From contig CASFWW010000035.1 of assembly GCA_949298505.1 (NCBI GenBank), positions 1-51,255 on the forward strand: 51,255 nt of DNA, given 5' to 3'. Of this stretch, positions 8,394 through 15,291 are shown piece after piece. The stretch's first letter is position 1, and every line of letters starts with the position of its first letter. The notes under the pieces were generated by a model, which searched no databases, had not been told where the DNA came from, and worked only from the letters and a program-made list of their open reading frames with translations. The position numbers were made by a program, and so were the translations under genes. This DNA comes from Ornithoclostridium sp949298505. Its GTDB lineage: Bacteria > Bacillota > Clostridia > Christensenellales > UBA3700.

Positions 8394-8903
8394 ACCAGAC
8401 CAGAATAATACAAACCAGCCCTGAGGCGCCCGCGTGGCGGGAACAGTAGTCGCTGTCGCGTACAGTTGTCTGTATCAAAATCAAACGCAGCTCTGCTTTA
8501 CGATGTTGTAAATATTCAGCGCAAAGAAATAGTAGCCGATACAACCGATACGGTACAAGACCGTAGGAGTGGTGTATCAGCTACTACTAATAGTATATCG
8601 CAAAACGCGGAAAATGTCAACGAGCTAAGCTTTTTGTTTACACCATAGGCTTTGAACACATACTGAAATCATCGCCTGAGGGTGCGTGCAGTTTTAAGCT
8701 GTATTTACTAGTACTTAATTGTATAAAGCTGAGCCTGTTAATGCTCCACGGCAGCAGTATAAGCTTAGCTTAATGCGATAATGTAATAATCTACAACCCG
8801 CGACAGCCGACTAATGCCCCCCGTCACACGGGGACAAGGCATTTAACACAGTAGCTACGTAAATTTGCCGCTTTAAACCTTGTTCGTATTATTCTGGTCT
8901 GGT
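8394..8903 (-). mobile_element. Inverted-repeat element, copy 1 (510-bp variant)
   Basis: The ends are ACCAGACCAGAATAATAC and its exact complement, flanked by a duplicated AT (or TATA counted outside). The block CCCTGAGGCG near one end, CGCCTGAGGGTGC in the middle and the last ~70 bp (GCATTTAACACAGTAGC onward) match the 276-bp copies. The two segments between these blocks are unrelated to those copies and longer (roughly 230 and 160 bp). They contain their own inverted repeats, for example around 8527-8590 (GTAGCCGATACA with TGTATCAGCTAC) and CCCCCCGTCACACGGGG at 8816-8832. No transposase is encoded. Strand is given to match the host gene only. Confidence 0.85.
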
Positions 8904-9078
8904 ATACGGAAGCTCGGCTTTTGTCAGCTTGCTTTCGGTGTTTACCGTTCCTCGCGCCTTGCGTATCAGCGCGACGGCGCCCATGCCTGCGCCTGCGCCT
9001 ATGTAAAGGAAGCCCGCCGTCAGCGTGGGCGGCAGGTATTCAAGCAAAAGCTTTGAAAGAGGCGCGTTCAGAGCGTAT

Positions 9079-9354
9079 ACCAGACCAGAATAATACGAAC
9101 CAGCCCTGAGGCGCGCCTTTTGTGTGTTTTTTAACGATTCTCACTTGAAAATATCATAATATTATCTGCGTTCGCCTCGCTAAAACACTCACTAAAATTC
9201 ATCGCCTGAGGGTGCCATGCAGTTTCAAGCAGTCAAATTTTTGTTGATACAAGGCAAATGCCGCAGGTAATATTAGACATATTATCAAGGAATTTAACGC
9301 AGCAGCTACGAAAATTTGCCGCTTTAAACCTTATTCGTATTATTCTGATCTGGT
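9079..9354 (-). mobile_element. Inverted-repeat element, copy 2 (276 bp)
   Basis: A MITE-like element lies within codon 29 of the EamA gene. The terminal repeat is ACCAGACCAGAATAATAC, with one mismatch at the far end (CTGATCTGGT). It has internal near-complementary blocks CCCTGAGGCG/CGCCTGAGGG and GTGTGTTTTTT/AAAACACTCAC, and a subterminal GCGGCAAATTT-type repeat. It is about 90% identical to copy 3 at 39441. The duplicated target is AT within TATA. Confidence 0.88.
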
Positions 9355-9425
9355 ATAGCGCGGCTGCGAGTATCGCGAGGAATATCCCTGTTTTGTAGCC
9401 TTTCGCGCCGTTGTCGTCAAGTGTT

Positions 9426-10985
9426 TCAAGAGTTTTCGTCATCTTCAGAATTTTTCGCACCCGTGTTTGTTATATCCGTTTTCTCGTTGTTGTTTTCCGT
9501 TGTTTCGAAGATGTCGTCCGCTGAGTTTTCTTCTGCTTGCGGAGTCATAACCGAGCCGTCTCCTTCGAGAGCGGGCACGGTTTCTTCTTTCTTGTAAAGA
9601 GCGTCGTGTATGCGCGCTTCGTCGCGCTTATTGATGTTGTATACTACGAGTATCGACAGGAGCATTACCGCAAGACCTATCAGAAGGAACAGTACGTAGC
9701 CCGTCTTGATATCGGTCGCAACCTGTTGCGGCTGTTCTGAGCCGAGTTCTTTCTGATACCCCAGCCAGCCGAGTACGAGAGCGACGAGTGAAGAACCGAT
9801 GCCCTGCGCGAGTTTGCGGAAGAAGGAGTAAAGCGAGTAGATGGAGCCTTCGTCGCGCTGACCGGTTTTTACGTTCTGATAGTCTATGCAGTCGACGACC
9901 ATTGCCCATACGATTACGCCGAACAACCCGTTGCCGACGTTCGCTATCATGAGAAGTACCGTCCATATGACGATAGATAGTACGTCCACGCTTGCGCCGA
10001 CCTCTGTGTACTTGAACGGGAACACGAGCATGCCCAGAGCGCCTACAAGGCTTATCGCGCAAGATACGATGACGCAGTTGCGTTTGCCGAAGCGCGCGAC
10101 AAGTTTGCTCAACATAAACATTACGACTACCATCGGCACATAGGAAGCTATCGTTACGACGGTCAGTATGTCGGTATTCCTGAAGAAGGACTGGAATACT
10201 ATCTGGTTCATGCTGTTCGCGCCTACGAAACATATCGCCTGCGCCATCGAAGCTATCGTCAAAGCCCATATGGGTCTGTTTTTGGCGAAAGCGAGCAGCA
10301 CCTGGAAGTAGTTCTGTTTTTTCTTTTCTATCGGCTGGTTAATGTTGACGCGCTCCGTCGTAAGTTTGTTTACGCCTATAAGCGCGAAGAAAGCGACCAC
10401 TGAAAAACCGAGCGCCAGCCATATGAACATTCCGCCTTTAAGGTTTTCGTTGCTGTCGTATACGACCGCAGGCAGAAGCATTATTATCAGCATAGAAACG
10501 CCTGCACCTACGCTTCTGAATGTGGAAAGGCTTGAACGTTGTACGGGGTCGTCGGTTATCGCGGAATGCAGGGAGCCGTACGGTACGTTTACCATCGTAT
10601 AGAAAACTGACCATACCATATAAGAGAGCAGACACAGCAGTATCTTTACCGTATAGCTTGCGGTCGGTATCGGCAGGAATACGAGCGTGGTCGTAACGAC
10701 GAGACCTATCGAACCTATCGATATCCACGACTTGTATTTGCTTTTTCCTATCCTTACGCGGTCTGTCATGCCACCGATTATCGGGTCGTTTATCGCGTCC
10801 CACAGTTTGCCGACGATGATGATCCACGCCCAGTCGCTTTCCTTTATCAGCATGTACTGCATATAGTATAGCATCATATATGTGGAAAGCAGGGTGAAAC
10901 TCAGATTGCACGCGAAGTCGCCCAGCGCGTAGCCTATCTTATCGCGTATCCCGAAGGGGCGCGCGCTTACAGCCGTATCCGTCAT
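9426..10985 (-). CDS. GPH-family sugar:cation symporter (MelB-like)
   Basis: A 12-TM major-facilitator permease of about 519 residues in the glycoside-pentoside-hexuronide group, importing a sugar or glycoside with a cation. Diagnostic stretches are KIGYALGDFACNLSFTLLSTY at the N-terminus, the loop KLWDAINDPIIGGMTDR at about 61-78, YMVWSVFYTMVNVPYGSLHSA and VDCIDYQNVKTGQRDEGS. The C-terminal ~60 residues are acidic and low-complexity. The ATG at 10985 fits GGGAG seven bases upstream better than the ATG at 10991. It follows the GH2 gene by 22 bp and overlaps the EamA gene. It probably delivers the sugar the GH2 enzyme hydrolyses, though the exact substrate is unknown. Confidence 0.9.
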   Translation of the reverse strand: MTDTAVSARPFGIRDKIGYALGDFACNLSFTLLSTYMMLYYMQYMLIKESDWAWIIIVGKLWDAINDPIIGGMTDRVRIGKSKYKSWISIGSIGLVVTTTLVFLPIPTASYTVKILLCLLSYMVWSVFYTMVNVPYGSLHSAITDDPVQRSSLSTFRSVGAGVSMLIIMLLPAVVYDSNENLKGGMFIWLALGFSVVAFFALIGVNKLTTERVNINQPIEKKKQNYFQVLLAFAKNRPIWALTIASMAQAICFVGANSMNQIVFQSFFRNTDILTVVTIASYVPMVVVMFMLSKLVARFGKRNCVIVSCAISLVGALGMLVFPFKYTEVGASVDVLSIVIWTVLLMIANVGNGLFGVIVWAMVVDCIDYQNVKTGQRDEGSIYSLYSFFRKLAQGIGSSLVALVLGWLGYQKELGSEQPQQVATDIKTGYVLFLLIGLAVMLLSILVVYNINKRDEARIHDALYKKEETVPALEGDGSVMTPQAEENSADDIFETTENNNEKTDITNTGAKNSEDDENS

Positions 10986-11007
10986 AATCATTCTCCCTTA
11001 TAGTTGT

Positions 11008-13170
11008 TTATCGTTTTTTTATCGTCTGCAAAAATCCGTTTATTATATCCGTCATCTGCGGATCTATTCCCGCTATCTTAAGCAAGGTTTTTACCCTGAA
11101 AGGTCTCAGAAGCTTGACGTACCATTTGTTTACCGTATTGCCTGCGGCGAGCTTAAGCATTCCTTGCGCTTCTTTGTTGTCGAGAAGGTCTCTTACCCTG
11201 TCGTTTACGGAAAGACGGTCGTCTTTTATCGTTCCGTCGGTGCCGAACCAGTTGCGGACGAGGGTGGGGGTGCCGTCTCCGATAGCGTAGCTTTCGGGGA
11301 GTTTTTCGACGCCTTCTAAGGTCATTTCGTCTGTATATTTCCCCGCGGTGACTTTAACAATGTTGTCGCCTGCCTTTACGGGTACGTCGTCGAAAACGAA
11401 TATCCTGTCCGCTTTTAAAGTCTTTTCGTAACCGTCAGCGGTAAGGGTGACTTCGGGAAGATTGGAATACACTTTTATTTTGGTAGTGCCGATAACGCGG
11501 CAGGGGTAGCGTTTAGCGGTTATATGGACGAACTTTTCGTCGCTCCAGGTCGCCTTGTACATATAGAAAGCGTCTTTTTTTATCTTTCTGTCTATCGTGA
11601 CGAGTCCTTTATTGTTTCTGCCGCGCACGCCGCCTTCGTTTCTCGCCGCGGAGCCGAAATCGAACATATTCCAGACGTAGGAGCCCCACATCCAGTCGCG
11701 CGCGTTGACTGCGTCGATATAGTGTTCGTGGTATATCGCCTGATAGCCTTCGGAGTAGTCGCCCTGCACCGGGTTTTCGCTGTAATAGCCGAGGACCGCT
11801 TCCGCGCCGTATTCGGAAAGGCAGAGTTTTACGCCCGGGTTGATTTTGTGGAACTCGTCCAGCCACTTGTCCAGCGCGTCCACCGTCTGCATATACCAGC
11901 CGAAGTAGTGGTTGTACCCTAGAAGGTCGGTCACTTTGTTTAGCGGAGAGTCGGGTTTTGCCATCGCCACCTGCGCGCAGGTGGTCGGGCGCGACGGGTC
12001 GAGGGAGTGGGCGAGAGCGTTCAGGCGTCCTATGCCGGCGATAAGCTTTTTGTTGCGGTCGCCTGCCATGGTTATTTCGTTCTCTATGCCCCAGCAGAAG
12101 ATGCTCGGGTGGTTGATATTCTGTTTTATCAGCGAGGTCAGCTGTTCTTCCGCGTTCTGCTGACGCGCTTTTGAGTATATCGAGATGACGGGGACTTCCG
12201 CCCAGACGAGCAGACCCTTTCTGTCGCAGAGGGAATAGAACTCCTCGGCTTGCTGATAATGCGCAAGGCGCACTGAGTTTGCGCCCACTTCGAGTATCAG
12301 CGCGACGTCTTCTTCGTGTTCCTTCAAGGTCAGCGCGTTGCCGATGTCCTCTCTGTCCTGATGGCGGGAAACGCCCTTGAGTTTTATGTGCCTGCCGTTC
12401 AGGAAACAGCCTTTTTCGCTTGAAAATTCAATTTCGCGGAAGCCGACGGGGATATTTCTTTCGTCCACAGTCTTTGCGTTTCTGACGAGCGTGCAGTTCA
12501 ACGTGTAAAGGTAAGGATCTTTCACGCCGTCCCAGAGCCGCGGCGATTCGATTTTGAGTACGCTTGCGGGCGAGTCGGACGGACGGGTATCGCGCGCTAC
12601 GGTCTTTCCCGCGTCGTCTTTGAGTTCGTATACGCACGCGACATCTTTGTCCGCGCCCGTAACGCTTGCCTTTATTTCAAGCTCCCAGACGTCGCCGGTA
12701 CGCTTGGGCACCGCGGATATTCCGTCGCGGCTGCCGTCGTCGAGGGAAAATCTCACGTTTTCGGCATATATCAGGTTTACGTCGCGGTAAATGCCGCCGT
12801 AAAAAGTGAAGTCAGCGGAAGTCGGGAAGACTTCGGGCACGATCGTATTGTCGACGAATACTTCGAGAAGATTTTTATCCTGAGTAAGATATCCGTCTAT
12901 CCTGAAACGGAACATAGAATATCCGCCTTTATGCGTGCCGACCTTGTTATTGTTTATAAACACTTCGGTCACGCTGTTGGCGCCGTTGAATTCTATATAA
13001 CATACACCGTTTGCCTTGTCCAGGTTTTTGCGGTAAACGCACTTGCCCTGATAATAGCCGTTTTCGCCGTTCTGACCGTCTTTGCCGTTCCAGGTATGCG
13101 GCAGAGAGACGGTGGTTTTTACGCCCTCTTTTTCAAATTCCCAGTCTTTGTTTATGTTGACTTTTTTCAA
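11008..13170 (-). CDS. Glycoside hydrolase family 2 (beta-galactosidase/glucuronidase type)
   Basis: A 720-residue cytoplasmic retaining glycosidase; no signal peptide is seen. Domain order is a jelly-roll sugar-binding domain (LPHTWNGKDGQNGENGYY, ADFTFYGGIYRDV), an Ig-like domain, then the TIM barrel. The acid/base glutamate is in CWGIENEIT at about residue 365, and the nucleophile is in CLSEYGAEA at about 449. A C-terminal Ig-like region resembles DUF4982. WMWGSYVWNMFDFGSA is typical of GH2. The TTG start is fixed by GGAGG eight bases upstream. It is the first gene of a GH2-symporter-EamA operon driven by a near-consensus promoter. Substrate specificity cannot be decided from sequence. Confidence 0.92.
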   Translation of the reverse strand: MKKVNINKDWEFEKEGVKTTVSLPHTWNGKDGQNGENGYYQGKCVYRKNLDKANGVCYIEFNGANSVTEVFINNNKVGTHKGGYSMFRFRIDGYLTQDKNLLEVFVDNTIVPEVFPTSADFTFYGGIYRDVNLIYAENVRFSLDDGSRDGISAVPKRTGDVWELEIKASVTGADKDVACVYELKDDAGKTVARDTRPSDSPASVLKIESPRLWDGVKDPYLYTLNCTLVRNAKTVDERNIPVGFREIEFSSEKGCFLNGRHIKLKGVSRHQDREDIGNALTLKEHEEDVALILEVGANSVRLAHYQQAEEFYSLCDRKGLLVWAEVPVISIYSKARQQNAEEQLTSLIKQNINHPSIFCWGIENEITMAGDRNKKLIAGIGRLNALAHSLDPSRPTTCAQVAMAKPDSPLNKVTDLLGYNHYFGWYMQTVDALDKWLDEFHKINPGVKLCLSEYGAEAVLGYYSENPVQGDYSEGYQAIYHEHYIDAVNARDWMWGSYVWNMFDFGSAARNEGGVRGRNNKGLVTIDRKIKKDAFYMYKATWSDEKFVHITAKRYPCRVIGTTKIKVYSNLPEVTLTADGYEKTLKADRIFVFDDVPVKAGDNIVKVTAGKYTDEMTLEGVEKLPESYAIGDGTPTLVRNWFGTDGTIKDDRLSVNDRVRDLLDNKEAQGMLKLAAGNTVNKWYVKLLRPFRVKTLLKIAGIDPQMTDIINGFLQTIKKR

Positions 13171-13206
13171 AACGTTTACCTCCGTATGCGTCGTCCCGCT
13201 GATTTA

Positions 13207-13235
13207 ATTATAAATATTCTGCGTGCGCGGGTCAA
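13207..13235 (-). promoter_or_regulatory. Promoter of the GH2-symporter operon
   Basis: Minus-strand TTGACC (13230-13235), 17-bp spacer and TATAAT (13207-13212), with a ~30-nt leader ending in GGAGG. Confidence 0.75.
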
Positions 13236-13319
13236 TATCGTATTTTGACCGCAGTTTAAAATATTGGCAAATACGTGCGCAAATATTCGCGGTCGGGAAG
13301 GCGAAAGATCGCGCGGGGA

Positions 13320-13348
13320 TTGCAAAAAAGGTCAAGATATGAGACAAT
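13320..13348 (+). promoter_or_regulatory. Probable promoter of the GH43 gene
   Basis: TTGCAA (13320-13325), 17-bp spacer, GACAAT (13343-13348). It is divergent from the GH2 operon promoter about 110 bp away, so both could share control sites. Confidence 0.4.
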
Positions 13349-13409
13349 ATATGAGTAGAATTTCTTATCGCTTCGGGCGGCGCGCTGTCCGTAATTTATG
13401 GAGAATTTT

Positions 13410-14339
13410 ATGGGACTTTTGAAAAAATTCAGGAAATTCGTCGGCGGAACGAGACTTGAGTGGCCTTTGCCTTACCGCGAGGGTCTGACTTTTTCTGATA
13501 TCACGGTAAGAGACCCTTTTATCGTCAAAGACGGTAAGGGCGGTTATATAATGGCAGGCACTATATATCATTACAATTTCAACGACAGTTACGGCACCGT
13601 GATATACAAGTCGGATGATCTCAAAGTATGGAAAGGTCCGTTCACGATACTTAAAAAAAGCGACCTTGAAACCGAATACGCTGATTTCTGGGCGCCCGAA
13701 ATACATTATGCTGAAGGGAAGTACAGGCTTCTCGTCACCCTTTCTCCGAAAGGCGGAAAGAGGGGCACTTATATGTTTTCATGCGACGCGCCCGACGGCA
13801 ACTATACCGGTGGCGTAAGGCTCACGCCGGTCGGCTTTTCCTGCCTTGACGGTACGCTTGCGGAAGAAGACGGCAGATACTGGTGCATTTATTGCAAAGA
13901 GTATATCGAATGCAGCGACGGGGAGATACGCGCTGTAAGGCTCACCCCCGATCTTTCGGGGACCGAAGAACAAACTGATACGCTGTTGTTCCGCGCGTCG
14001 GACAACGTATTCAAGCAGACCCGCTCAAGACAGAAGATCACGGACGGTCCTTTCTGTTTTTACGAAAACGGACAGAGAAAACTCCTTTGGTCTACGAGAA
14101 CTGCGGACAGAAAATACGTGCAGCTTGTCGCAAGATCGGAGGACGGCTCGGTGACGGGAAAGTGGATCCAGGAAGGCGCGGTCTATACCGCTGACGGCGG
14201 ACACGGAATGATATTCGAGGATTACGTAGGGCGCGCATTTCTTGTTCTGCACAGCCCCGACGCGCGCACTGCGTTCACAAAGAAGTACGAAAGGCCGGTC
14301 ATTATTGAGTGGAACGAGGTCAGTCTGAAAAATAATTGA
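13410..14339 (+). CDS. Glycoside hydrolase family 43
   Basis: A 309-residue five-bladed beta-propeller glycosidase; the family includes arabinofuranosidases and xylosidases. The general base is the Asp in ITVRDPFI near residue 35. WAPEIHYAEGKYRL and the pKa-modulating Asp in SCLDGTLAEEDG follow. The position where many GH43 enzymes have the acid Glu of E-G-P reads ITDGPFCF, an Asp; I recall this variant in some subfamilies, but it deserves checking. No signal peptide is present, so it is cytoplasmic. The ATG at 13410 is preferred because GGAG stands six bases upstream; the ATG at 13398 overlaps that ribosome site. It is divergent from the GH2 operon and likely in the same sugar pathway. Confidence 0.88.
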   Translation: MGLLKKFRKFVGGTRLEWPLPYREGLTFSDITVRDPFIVKDGKGGYIMAGTIYHYNFNDSYGTVIYKSDDLKVWKGPFTILKKSDLETEYADFWAPEIHYAEGKYRLLVTLSPKGGKRGTYMFSCDAPDGNYTGGVRLTPVGFSCLDGTLAEEDGRYWCIYCKEYIECSDGEIRAVRLTPDLSGTEEQTDTLLFRASDNVFKQTRSRQKITDGPFCFYENGQRKLLWSTRTADRKYVQLVARSEDGSVTGKWIQEGAVYTADGGHGMIFEDYVGRAFLVLHSPDARTAFTKKYERPVIIEWNEVSLKNN

Positions 14340-14358
14340 TAAATTTGAGTTATTTTAA

Positions 14359-14387
14359 TTGACAATATATTTCCGGCAGGTTATAAT
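14359..14387 (+). promoter_or_regulatory. Perfect consensus sigma-A promoter of the repeat RNA
   Basis: TTGACA (14359-14364), 17-bp spacer and TATAAT (14382-14387) match the consensus at every position. Predicted start is near 14394. The 26 bp ending in the -35 box nearly match 20293-20318. Confidence 0.85.
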
Positions 14388-14456
14388 CTTTGTACAAAAA
14401 TAAATTTGGAGGTAACGTAAGGTAAGGCGGAGGTCAACGGCCTCGGAAAAACTTAC

Positions 14457-14590
14457 GGAGGTGAAAAGTCTGCTCCGAGGTTCGCAGCCTCGGAAATAAA
14501 ACGCGGAGGTGACAGGTCTGCTCCGAGGTTCACAGCCTCGGAAATAAGAAAGGAGAGCTTCAGGGTAATGCCGAGGTTCACAGCCTCTTG
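14457..14590 (+). repeat. Tandem 48-bp repeat, about 2.8 units
   Basis: Equivalent bases recur at exactly 48-bp spacing (CCGAGG at 14475, 14523, 14571). Units one and two differ at only a few positions; the third has drifted in its first part and in the closing half of the hairpin. Confidence 0.85.
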
Positions 14591-14618
14591 AAGATAAGAC
14601 CTTTTGAGGTAAAAAATG

Positions 14619-14647
14619 CGGGCGCAGAAATGCGTCCGTTTTTTTTT
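14619..14647 (+). terminator. Terminator of the repeat RNA
   Basis: CGGGCGCA pairs with TGCGTCCG (one G-T) around a GAAA tetraloop and is followed by nine T. Confidence 0.9.
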
Positions 14648-14713
14648 GACCGGCAGGTTTAAAGATCGTTTCCGGCACGAGGGTAAAAGCTATAATTGGG
14701 AACCATTCAAATT

Positions 14714-14739
14714 AAAAAGGGCACGCGTTTCGCGTGCCC
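14714..14739 (-). terminator. Terminator of the DUF898-like gene
   Basis: On the minus strand GGGCACGCG, AAA and CGCGTGCCC are followed by TTTTT. Confidence 0.85.
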
Positions 14740-14762
14740 GTGTTGATAAACCGCAATAAGAC

Positions 14763-15080
14763 TTATTCAAAGTGCGTGTGTTTCACTTTCCATGCAGTCA
14801 TCTTGATCGGGAGCCACAGAGTATAGATGCCGATCGTGATAATGCACAGAAGGAACCATTTGATATACGAGCCGAAAAGCTGCGCGCCCGTGCCGTCGAA
14901 CGTAAGCCTTCTGTCATCTATCGTGGTGTGTTTGATTTCCCATCTGTACGCCATGCATGCCGCCCACGGATATCCGATGAAAAGCGTGCATATCGTAATG
15001 ATTGACGAAAGAATAATGATGCCGATATAGCCCAGCACTCCTCCGTCAAATTTAGATCTGCTTTTGTCTACGTCTGCCAT
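14763..15080 (-). CDS. Small DUF898/YjgN-like membrane protein
   Basis: This 105-residue membrane protein resembles one repeat of the YjgN/DUF898 family: YPWAACMAYRWEIKHTTIDDRRLTFDGTGAQLFGSYIKWFLL, then IYTLWLPIKMTAWKVKHTHF. Two or three membrane segments are predicted, at about residues 15-45 and 70-90. The family's function is unknown. GGAGG before the ATG and a TTGACA promoter are present upstream, with its own terminator downstream. It is shorter than classic YjgN, but single-unit forms are usual in Bacillota as far as I recall. Confidence 0.8.
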   Translation of the reverse strand: MADVDKSRSKFDGGVLGYIGIIILSSIITICTLFIGYPWAACMAYRWEIKHTTIDDRRLTFDGTGAQLFGSYIKWFLLCIITIGIYTLWLPIKMTAWKVKHTHFE

Positions 15081-15111
15081 AAAAGAATTCCTCCTTATCT
15101 TTTATACTGTT

Positions 15112-15141
15112 ATGATAACATGAGGTTTTTTATTGTGTCAA
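15112..15141 (-). promoter_or_regulatory. Promoter of the DUF898-like gene
   Basis: Minus-strand TTGACA (15136-15141), 18-bp spacer, TATCAT (15112-15117), then AAGGAGG before the ATG. Confidence 0.6.
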
Positions 15142-15254
15142 TAGCAAATTTTTGATTTTGTGTTATAATATGCCGTTTTCAACTGAAAGTATAGAATTAT
15201 TACGTTCCGTGATCGCAAAATAGGGCAGTTTGTCTGTCTGTACGCGATCTGAAG

Positions 15255-15283
15255 TTGTAAAAACACCGTTTGTATGCTATAAT
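15255..15283 (+). promoter_or_regulatory. Promoter of the DUF2779 gene, leaderless type
   Basis: TTGTAA (15255-15260), 17-bp spacer with TG at 15275-15276, TATAAT (15278-15283). Eight bases later is the ATG, with no ribosome site. Another extended -10 (TGTTATAAT at 15161-15169) lies further upstream. Confidence 0.7.
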
Positions 15284-15291
15284 CAATTTAT

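Larger units (their letters stand above)
7618..9442 (-). pseudogene. EamA/DMT permease gene split by two inverted-repeat elements
   Basis: The gene encodes a 10-TM drug/metabolite-transporter permease but is cut into three exon-like parts: 9442-9357, 9076-8906 and 8391-7618, by elements at 9079-9354 and 8394-8903. Removing 278 and 512 bp leaves exactly 345 codons. The rebuilt junctions, AALY-ALNAP and ELPY-TIAMVVLDIAAP, read as family sequence. The remainder is undamaged (ASLLNNFEIVATAL, CVCWGFENNCTR). The ATG at 9442 lies within the 3' end of the GPH symporter gene, overlapping it by 17 bp, so it is the third gene of the GH2 operon. As DNA it can encode only truncated proteins. Whether the inserts are removed at DNA or RNA level is unknown. 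Confidence 0.9.
14394..14647 (+). ncRNA. Candidate ~250-nt non-coding RNA with tandem SD-like/hairpin units
   Basis: It lies between a perfect promoter and an intrinsic terminator and has no convincing reading frame. The core is a 48-nt unit repeated about three times: GGAGGTGA, a short linker, then hairpin CCGAGG-TTC(G/A)CAG-CCTCGG and an A-rich spacer. Hairpins start at 14475, 14523 and 14571 (the last half-degenerate). GGAGG-type boxes occur at 14408, 14429, 14457, 14505 and 14552. In two units CGGAG (14456, 14504) can alternatively pair with CTCCG (14473, 14521), which would hide the box and break the CCGAGG hairpin. GGAGGTGA and AGAAAGGAG are perfect complements of the 16S rRNA tail. The role is unknown. 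Confidence 0.7.

Noticed and set aside
8466..8648. 60-codon frame inside the 510-bp element copy
   Set aside because: TTG start without ribosome site. The DNA folds into stem-loops and there is no counterpart in the other copies.
8394..8903. Group I or group II self-splicing intron
   Set aside because: No group II domain V or GUGYG start, no recognisable group I core, and perfect inverted ends instead. Only RNA-level removal by an unknown mechanism remains as a hypothesis.
14355..14678. Minus-strand open frame with repeated FRGCEPRS peptides
   Set aside because: It is the antisense of the tandem-repeat RNA. The promoter and terminator are on the plus strand, no ribosome site precedes the frame, and the repeats follow directly from the 48-bp DNA repeat (48 is a multiple of 3).
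14616..14760. ATG after GAGGTAAAAA at the end of the repeat RNA, opening a 47-codon frame
   Set aside because: The frame runs through the intrinsic terminator and then through the opposite gene's terminator, so it would not be fully transcribed.
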